Positions 57,212 to 64,000 of a stretch of DNA of 64,000 nucleotides are shown in pieces. Every line of letters begins with the position of its first letter. Position 1 is the first letter of the stretch. Source of the stretch: Cerrena zonata (Eukaryota; Basidiomycota; Agaricomycetes; Polyporales; Cerrenaceae). The position numbers and the translations under genes are program-made. The notes below the pieces were generated by a model, which was given only the letters and a program-made list of their open reading frames with translations, was not told where the DNA came from and ran no database searches. Location of the stretch: positions 372,001-436,000 of the forward strand of contig JASBNA010000008.1 in NCBI GenBank assembly GCA_038087015.1, in the 5' to 3' direction.

Positions 57212-58479
57212 ATGCCTGCACTTCCCACTGAAGTCTGGGAGTATATCATTGACCTACTGGTGAAACACTATACAAGACCTGGCAGACTCTATAATGATAG
57301 CATCAATCTAAGAAATGATCTCCTCAGTTGTGCTCTTGTCTGTCATGCATGGTATCCTCGTGCTCAAATGCACCTTGGTGTCTATATTCTCATCAAAGGT
57401 TCAAAACTTTCTACATATGGGAAGCTTATTCAAAAAGTGCCTATATTGTGTACTTTTGCAAAGAAATTTGAATTCAGAAATCAATATACTGAAAATCCTG
57501 ATGATAAAGTGGTAGATAGAACTGTGGGGACTGTCTCACATGCAGTCAGGGTTGCTCACAAACTACCTCACATTCACACTCTTGTTGTTGATGATATCAA
57601 TCTGAGCATTGAAAACCCTCATCTACCTAGATATGTGACTGCTCTCACTTCTATCAAGAAACTATATTTCTATACCTACACACCTACCAAAATTGCTCAA
57701 CTAGCTCGCTTCATTGTTGGCTTCAGAAATATTTCTACTCTGGTTTTGTATGTTCCCATCATAGTGGAATCCAATCCTCTCCCCTTACCCACACCCTGCT
57801 ATAGAACAAAGTCCTCTCTGAAAAGATTGAATTTGATTATGCAGCCAGGTGGACATTTGCTGGTAGATTGGCTGGTAAAGGGACATTTCTTTACCACATT
57901 TTTGCAGGTCTTGCAAGTGATATTTCAGTACACAATCTCTCAATCTGAGGTTGCTCTCACAATGCAAGGTGTTCAATCTCTGTTGGACAACTGTGGTGGT
58001 CATCTCAAGGGGTGGTACTTTCAAGCCAAGATAGCAGTAGATGACTTTCAAGATATTCCCCAAGGTAAGATAGTTATAGTTTGTGAACATTAGATCCATA
58101 TTTACTCACATAATCTTTTATTGTAGTATCTCTGGCCACACACTCAGTCTTGAAATATCTACAGTTTAAGGTATCAGGACTCTGGTTCAAATATGCATTG
58201 CAGCAGCTGCAAACAGTCACTTCAAAGAACATCACTAAAATATGGTTTTGGTACCAGCTAAATGAAACAGAGAAACCTGCACTTGAGCTCTGGGGAGAGC
58301 TAGATGATATATTGGATGCAGATCACTTTGCCTCTCTCACTAGAGTGAATGTTGGGTGTATATATAGAGGTACAGATGGAGTTTGGTATAGTATCAAAGA
58401 CTTCAATAGGGCAGAAGAGTTTCCCAAACTTTTACCAAAGTTGTATAAAAGAGGAATTCTCACCTGGTCCCATAAATAG
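57212..58479 (+). CDS. F-box protein, paralog B, 401 aa from the conserved ATG, one intron
   Basis: Exon 1 ends at 58064 and exon 2 is 58127-58479, with a 62-bp intron at the same position and phase as in paralog A (G|TA). The conserved ATG opens MPALPTEVWEYIIDLLVKHY. The same F-box half-motif (CALVCHAWYPRAQMHL), Leu-rich middle and C-terminal ELWGELDDILDADHFASL follow. Identity to paralog A is about 80%, with many substitutions in the middle and no stop or frameshift in either copy over more than 400 codons. The frame is open upstream to 57092. Arg codons are almost all AGA/AGG. Role: probable SCF substrate adaptor. Confidence 0.85.
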
Positions 58480-59059
58480 TTGATCTTGGAATAGCGGTAT
58501 GACAAGTTGTATAGTAGTTAACTTATATATAGATTTCAAAATCTGACTGATCAGTATCCCAATAAACTTTTTAAGTTTGAATTTAAAATAGTCAATCAAA
58601 ATGAGATAGATATCTTAATGTGAGTGATGATTATTCTTACTTATTTGGATCTCTAATTATCAAACCTTACATTCAATTATTTAATGTATTTCCTGTCTTT
58701 GAAAGGGTCAACAGACTCTTTTGAGTCTGCTCTAGACAGACCACTCAGATCTCACTAAATAAGATACTGGGGTTTCACTTACAGCTCTTCTATAAAACAA
58801 TCTAAAAAATCTTATATTCAACTATATTAGCTAGATGAGATGGAGAAAATATATGGGGTTTGAATGATACATCTTGTTGGACCACCATCCTATAGCATGT
58901 ATCTCTTGCTCAAACTATGTGGTTAATGATAGGTGGTTTCACTCTATTGGAGAAAAGTCCCAATCTTGATATTGATACTGCATACAACTAAGATCTCAAA
59001 GGAGGATCAACTTGGTGATACATACAGACTGTACTTCAGATTCACTCACTCTGGATCAT

Positions 59060-59290
59060 GTCATGCTATTCATTGCTAACTGAATCAATGTCTCATTGGA
59101 AAAGACAATGCACCTACCACAAGGACTCACCCAGGCTACCCTATATATGTCCTAGCTTACTTGCTTTCTTGGTAGATGCATCACCTTGCCTTTCAACAGC
59201 ACAACACATGATCTGTCAATTATATCCAACACTTCACCCTGAAGCACCCTGGATGTCAAGATAGTGTATCTAACAGTTACTAGGACAGGT
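59060..59290 (+). repeat. CpG-depleted copy of the interspersed repeat (partner 51480-51740, inverted)
   Basis: It matches the reverse complement of about 51480-51740. Sites with CpG in the partner (GTCGTTCATTGC, ACTCGACGTCTCTCGCTGG, CAACGCACCCAACGCG) appear here as TpG, CpA or related changes (GCTATTCATTGC, AATCAATGTCTCATTGG, CAATGCACCTACCACA). This shows directly that the desert arose by loss of CpGs from ordinary sequence. Confidence 0.75.
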
Positions 59291-59869
59291 ATCTGTATTT
59301 CTTGGCTCACAAAATATATTTTGGGACACTAAACCTAACTCTGCATTGCCTACATGAGGGCAATGATTGTTTCAGCCCTGAAGTTGTTATGAGCAGAGAC
59401 CCTTATTGAGGATGTGTTTCAAAGACTGTTGTCATTTGCATTAGAGATAGAATGCATATTGTACTATATATATGGCTATTTTTGCAGTTATGAGCAACTT
59501 CTCAGATAAGATGACAATAACCCCCAATTTGCAGGTCTTGAGCTGTTGTAGTTGAAGTATGTGGGCGATCATGGAAATCCTCTGGAGACCAAGGTTGAAA
59601 CACAGTCTTGACCGTTTAGAATTGCTGCTAGGCCTCAAGAGCATGGAATCTTTGTATCGAGAGACCACAAGCAGCCGGCTGTAATGATTGCAACTCGAGA
59701 GACCTGATAGCTGAGAAGACAAGACAGATACCATGACAGCCAGTATACCAAGTAAAGAAGTACTGTCAAGACACTGCTGTATAGCCCTTGGATTGATGTA
59801 AAGTAATTTCAGTGATATTCTCGAGAACTTGACCGATAGTTGGAAAAAAATAGGGGTTTGAAGAAATGT

Positions 59870-62540
59870 TTGCGTCAATAGCTCGCAAGAGTAAAGAGAG
59901 AGTCAAGCGAGACGCAGAGAATGATATTGACGTACCTCAGGCTGGTCGCAAGGATGAGGAGGGTCACTTCCTTGCTGTCGAATAAACTGGATCGCTCATT
60001 CAATGCGGGAGCCAGCTGTCTTCGATACACAATGTTGAAGGAATAAACATGTAGGCTCCAAGTTCGGTGAGCGGTTCCGCAGTAGGTTCCGTCTTCGGGG
60101 ATGGACAAGGAATAACATAACGCGATGGTACAACCGACGATGAGACGATCCGGTTCCCTAGAGGTTTGAGAAAAGAACAACAGAGTCATCAAAGTAGATA
60201 GTCGGGATGTTCATACCAAGAAAAGCGACAGGATGAGTCCAATCGCTTGCACACGAATGAGGACAATTTTCGGTGGGTAGTCCTCTTGTCCCAGTGAGGC
60301 GAATCCTTATGGAGACGGATACAAAGATGTGGCGGACAAATCATCAGACCTCCATAGCTACAAAAGAATAAGCTGCTGTGTTGAATGAAGGGATGGGTAT
60401 TTGTAGGACGAATGAGAGCCTAATAGTTGGACGTAGTGCGCAGAGAGCGAATACAATAAGCGGGTTACGTAGAGTTATTCCGGCACGTCATGGATGTTGA
60501 GCAATAGAAAGGGGGCGGTTGATGACTTTGATTACAGGAGAAACCTACTATGTGAAAGGCATGACCCAATACTGATCAAACAATCGTAATCGACTCGGAT
60601 CCCGTACTTGCACAATACCTGATGTGAAGTCAAGGACAACACTCTCTGGCGTGAATTGAGCGAACGTCCGATGAATAGATCGGTGAGCAAGAACCAAAGT
60701 ATTCGAAAACGATGGGGCATGCAGGTGCCGATTGTTGAGGTAGAATAGTGGATCGTGTCGAATATGTCTTCAACAAGGTTATGGTATTCTGACATCATAT
60801 CTTGAAGATGTCTGGAGATGTTAGAGACGAAGAACGGCTAGGGTCCGTGGTTCATACTTGAAAGACCGAATGGTTAGGAAATGCCGCTGAAATCGCAATG
60901 AGGTTAATGTTTCTTTGTAGTTTTATGACATAGACTCGGGTCGAGTGATAGCGAAGGTCTCGAAGGATAGATTTGGACAAGAAATATGACTTTGAGCCAC
61001 GAAAATATATGGAGGCTCGATTGTGGGTAGGTATACTAGAAAAGGACTCACAGTAGTGCCATTTTGCCGTATTAACCTCCAAGTCGATTCTCTAGAAGAT
61101 GACATCGGTGTCGTACCAATAGCCAGCCCTGCCCCAGCGAATAAAAAAGGGTCCACCTGATTCACCGTCGATCCATACGTTGACATGGCCAAATGGGGCT
61201 GGAGTATGAGGGGATGACAAGCGAATGAGACGTCAAGGGTATACAATGAAAATGATAAAACATACCTGTGATGAGAAGAGACTCAATCGAAGCATTATAG
61301 GTCTACGAGACAAGGGCACAAATTCAAATCGAGGGACATAAGTCAGATGGGAGATAAGAAAGACCACCTGAGGAAGAGAATTGAAGATCGGTTTGGTGCA
61401 ATGAGTATGCCTTGACAGAGTGAGCGCTCTACCCTAGAGCACAGGAAACCAGCCACGACCGGGTTAGAAGATCAAGGTCGGTTTTCAAAATCGCCTCAAA
61501 TGAGGACAGAAAGACAGCATGTTGTTCGAGTTACCGTTGTCAGCGCTGTAGAGCTCCGATGTTAGTAACGTGGAAATGGATCGAGAAGAGATATCCCTCA
61601 CGATAATCAATGCTTGAAGCATGACCTGAGGACTGACAGAAATGTACCAACTGTTGGTGTTGGGCGGTAGATCAGCTGCAGCTTCTTGTGAGCTTCATTC
61701 AGTTTCGAGCCGCAAAGTCGAGCTCGTAGGAGAAAAGTGAAAAGTGAAACAAAATCTAAACGTATGTCAGCCAACAGAAAGGATGTGGAGTGCGGTTTCA
61801 ACGAACATACCGTCTACCATGAAGGTCTCTACTCCATCCTTATTGGAAGAGAGTTGCCGGTGCAAGGTAAGAGGTATATTGCGGTTGGGATACAACGTAG
61901 CATAAGGACGGGCAGAGGGAAACAGAGAGGTGTAGCATATGACTGTCGATGCTACAATATCAACTTGCCGAGTCGGGACTGTGATTGCGGAAGAGAGCCG
62001 AAGGAAAGGAGTAGGTAGAAAATTACTGGAGGAAATCATCGTCGTAGGGGTCGAGGGAGTGGGCCGACGAGACGAGCTGAGTCGCTATATAGGGTACGAG
62101 ATCAAGAGAAGGGACATCAGACATTGGAAGCACTAACAGTAGACACAAAGGGGCCAAGCAAAAGGCAAGAATATAAGCCATTGCTTGAGCAAGAGTCATA
62201 ATGCAAGGGAGAGTATAACGAGACACCATTGGGTTGACGAAGTGCTTCCGCAGACGATGTCAGAAGGGAACAATGGAGCAAGGGTAGCTCGCAGGTGGAG
62301 TTGAATGACTGACATCTCGATAGTCGACCTGATATGAACAAGATTCGGGCAAGTCATTGCGTCGGAGGAGTACGAGAGAGGGCAAGCCATCTCGATCGTT
62401 CCCTCCTCGTTCCGGGCCGAACTTGAATGTGCTTTTGATCGACCTCCTCCGCTGTTCAGTGTTCTGTCTTCTATTACCGTAGAGCTTCGAAGCTACCGCC
62501 AGCTTCCAGCATCAGACGTGGCATCGATAGGAGAATAGAG
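59870..62540 (-). repeat. Degenerate interspersed repeat, reverse copy 3
   Basis: The core at 62387-62447 (reverse) is followed leftward by sequence matching forward copies: 62380-62280 with 47870-47930, 61720-61620 (CCAACACCAACAG, GTCAGTCCTCAGGTCA) with 52995-53045, and 61100-60850 with 53570-53870. Reverse frame 61246-60923 contains IEPPYIF, like IEPPLIL of the forward copy at 53637-53670. No intact gene. The reverse 145-codon frame at 59441-59878 is not conserved in sister copies. Confidence 0.6.
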
Positions 62541-64000
62541 GGATGAATCAACAAGGTGAGCATGTTTACTTTCTGCCATAAATTCTCCGTTCCTGACATT
62601 CGTCTACGCCTATAAGCGGCTTTTCGTTTTTCTCATCATGCGTCCGACTACGTGCCTGCTCTCAGCTTCATGTCGTTCAAGTCCTGGCTCAGATCGGGGA
62701 ACTGCAACGCTTCTGTCGAGTCTTATCAGGACGGCTCTCTCTCGTCATAATTGTCTTCTATCGTTCAGGACGTGTACTCACGGCATTTCCTTCACTTGTC
62801 ATGCCCCCGGTGTTCTGGTCGCGTTACAGCATATATCGACCGTAGTTAGCTACTACATCAAATCCTAGGCTCTTTTTGTTTCGCTGGGGTAGGGTTGGCC
62901 ATTTCACGATCCTCGAGCATCGTCTTGCAAGTCAATAGACCCTAACAATGAAGAATACGCTACGGTGAGTCTTTTTCTCTAGTAGGTATCTCTCTCGATG
63001 ACTGAGTGTCTGTTTGACCTTACGAATTAGCCCGTCATTTATGAGTCTTTCTTGCTCTTACTCAACGTGGCTCAAACTCACATCCGTCGGCGAAATTTGC
63101 CTCTCGAGACCTTCACTACTCTTCCGCAGGCTAGGTTACAAAACAGCGAGGACATGAAATCATCCTTTTCATTCGGTCTCCTAGGTACGAATCACGTCCT
63201 CCAGCCGGCTGTAAACGTTCTTTGACTCTGACTTCGAAATCCTCCAGGCTTGGTAACAGTGTACCTTGATCTCGTTGGAGTCGAGATTTTGGGCACAATC
63301 ACCGATTCTACCTCCCCAATCAATACTAGTGGAGTCCTGTGCATACTTCGCCACTTCCCGATATCCCATTTCTGGCTCCATCCTGAACACCGAACGTTTG
63401 TTCAAACACGAATGCTGGAGAATGTCGTTTTTGCCTTCGCACTGGGCACTATACAGGTACAGAATCGGCTACAACCACTTGATTAGTTCTGATGGGTTTT
63501 CTATCAGCATGTCCTTTGTGCAAATGAGGCCATAAGTGGTACCTGCAGGGCTAGCTCCCATTCGAGTCTCGAGCTACAGTTCAGGCCATGCATGGTATAC
63601 GAAAACTGAGAAGCAAGATGACCGTGTTCGTCTCGTTATAGATCGACTACGTTATCCGCTCTCTTTGCACTAGGCTCAACGAATCACTCGTCCTCGACTA
63701 TTCCCATAGACACCATGCTTAGTGCGACTCTGGCCAAGTAATCCCTTCAATACAACAACTTTGTAGACGTCCGACCACAGATATCGAAGTCCGACAATTA
63801 CTCCCCTATCGACAATTTCGTTTTTCGCAGCAGATACCCACACCAAAGATCTCCCCAAGCAACCAATTCTAGTATTTCCGCCGTTTCTCTCACCATGAGC
63901 ATGTCCAATCACCCGTTGTCATTCCCTTTTCTCAAACTTCTGGTGGACCGGCTCCTCTCGTTGTCGACCGTTCCATCGCGCCTTGTTTGAACTCGGGATG
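62540..64000 (+). repeat. Degenerate interspersed repeat, forward copy 4 (runs to window end)
   Basis: 62620-63900 matches 48720-50120 in direct orientation with good colinearity (CATGCGTC-GACTACGT, GTTCAAGTCCT, AGGACGG-TCTC, CATTTCCTTCACT, GGTAGGGTTGGCCATT, AGTAGGT-CTCTCTCGA, CTCACG/TACGAATTAG, AGTGGTACCTGCAG). It starts mid-element, so it meets reverse copy 3 head-to-head at about 62540. Broken frames throughout; it continues beyond the window. Confidence 0.65.

Larger units (their letters stand above)
56949..59564. other. CpG desert over F-box paralog B and 1.1 kb downstream
   Basis: Only three CpGs are found between 56949 and 59564: about 57359 (CCTCGTGCT), 57706 (GCTCGCTTC) and 58495 (AGCGGT). 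The first two lie in the same codons as the two survivors in paralog A. The desert continues through AT-rich non-coding sequence and an old repeat copy (59060-59290) before normal CpG frequency returns near 59565. Confidence 0.9.

Noticed and set aside
59441..59878. 145-codon reverse frame as a gene
   Set aside because: Low complexity, no splice context, not conserved in other copies and partly in the CpG desert.

Overview
This window looks like nuclear DNA of a basidiomycete fungus, most likely an Agaricomycete. The genes carry many 50-60 bp introns and belong to families typical of mushroom-forming fungi: F-box proteins, DUF6534-type seven-helix membrane proteins, class-E P450s, a BED/hAT transposase and a Ty1/copia retrotransposon. 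The species cannot be named from the sequence alone. No bacterial features, rRNA, tRNA or CRISPR arrays were seen.

Left edge (1-4.5 kb): the 3' end of a Ty1/copia element (RT/RNase H, polypurine tract, 502-bp 3' LTR) is inserted into the 3' part of a hAT transposase pseudogene, which also carries an in-frame stop. Left half (4.5-32 kb): a gene-dense accessory region. In order it holds an F-box protein, a cytochrome P450, a SET-domain protein with an apparent 1-nt frameshift, a DUF6534 membrane protein, a 669-aa membrane protein, an inverted-duplication copy holding the 3' end of DNA2, a second F-box protein, a second DUF6534 gene, a conserved DUF2358-like protein, a multi-pass membrane protein with another 1-nt frameshift, and a second P450.

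Middle (30.5-41 kb): a housekeeping block with GINS subunit PSF1, the complete 1253-aa replication nuclease-helicase DNA2 and a classical short-chain dehydrogenase. PSF1 and DNA2 both act at the replication fork and lie on the same strand 2.5 kb apart. The segment between them and the DNA2 3' end are duplicated in inverted orientation at 16.2-17.3 kb.

Right third (41-64 kb): almost entirely a degenerate interspersed repeat family in both orientations around a shared GC-rich core (41.9, 47.8, 52.45 and 62.4 kb). Embedded in it are two intact paralogous F-box genes (44.5 and 57.2 kb) inside a direct segmental duplication. Both genes and their 3' flanks are CpG deserts, with 2 CpGs in about 2 kb and about 3-4 in 2.6 kb. 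The deserts begin sharply near a TATA-like promoter, and the reading frames stay open. This is the most unusual signal here and looks like the footprint of long-term cytosine methylation over a selected gene body. Two non-canonical GC-AG introns and conserved 10-nt microexons are further points of interest.
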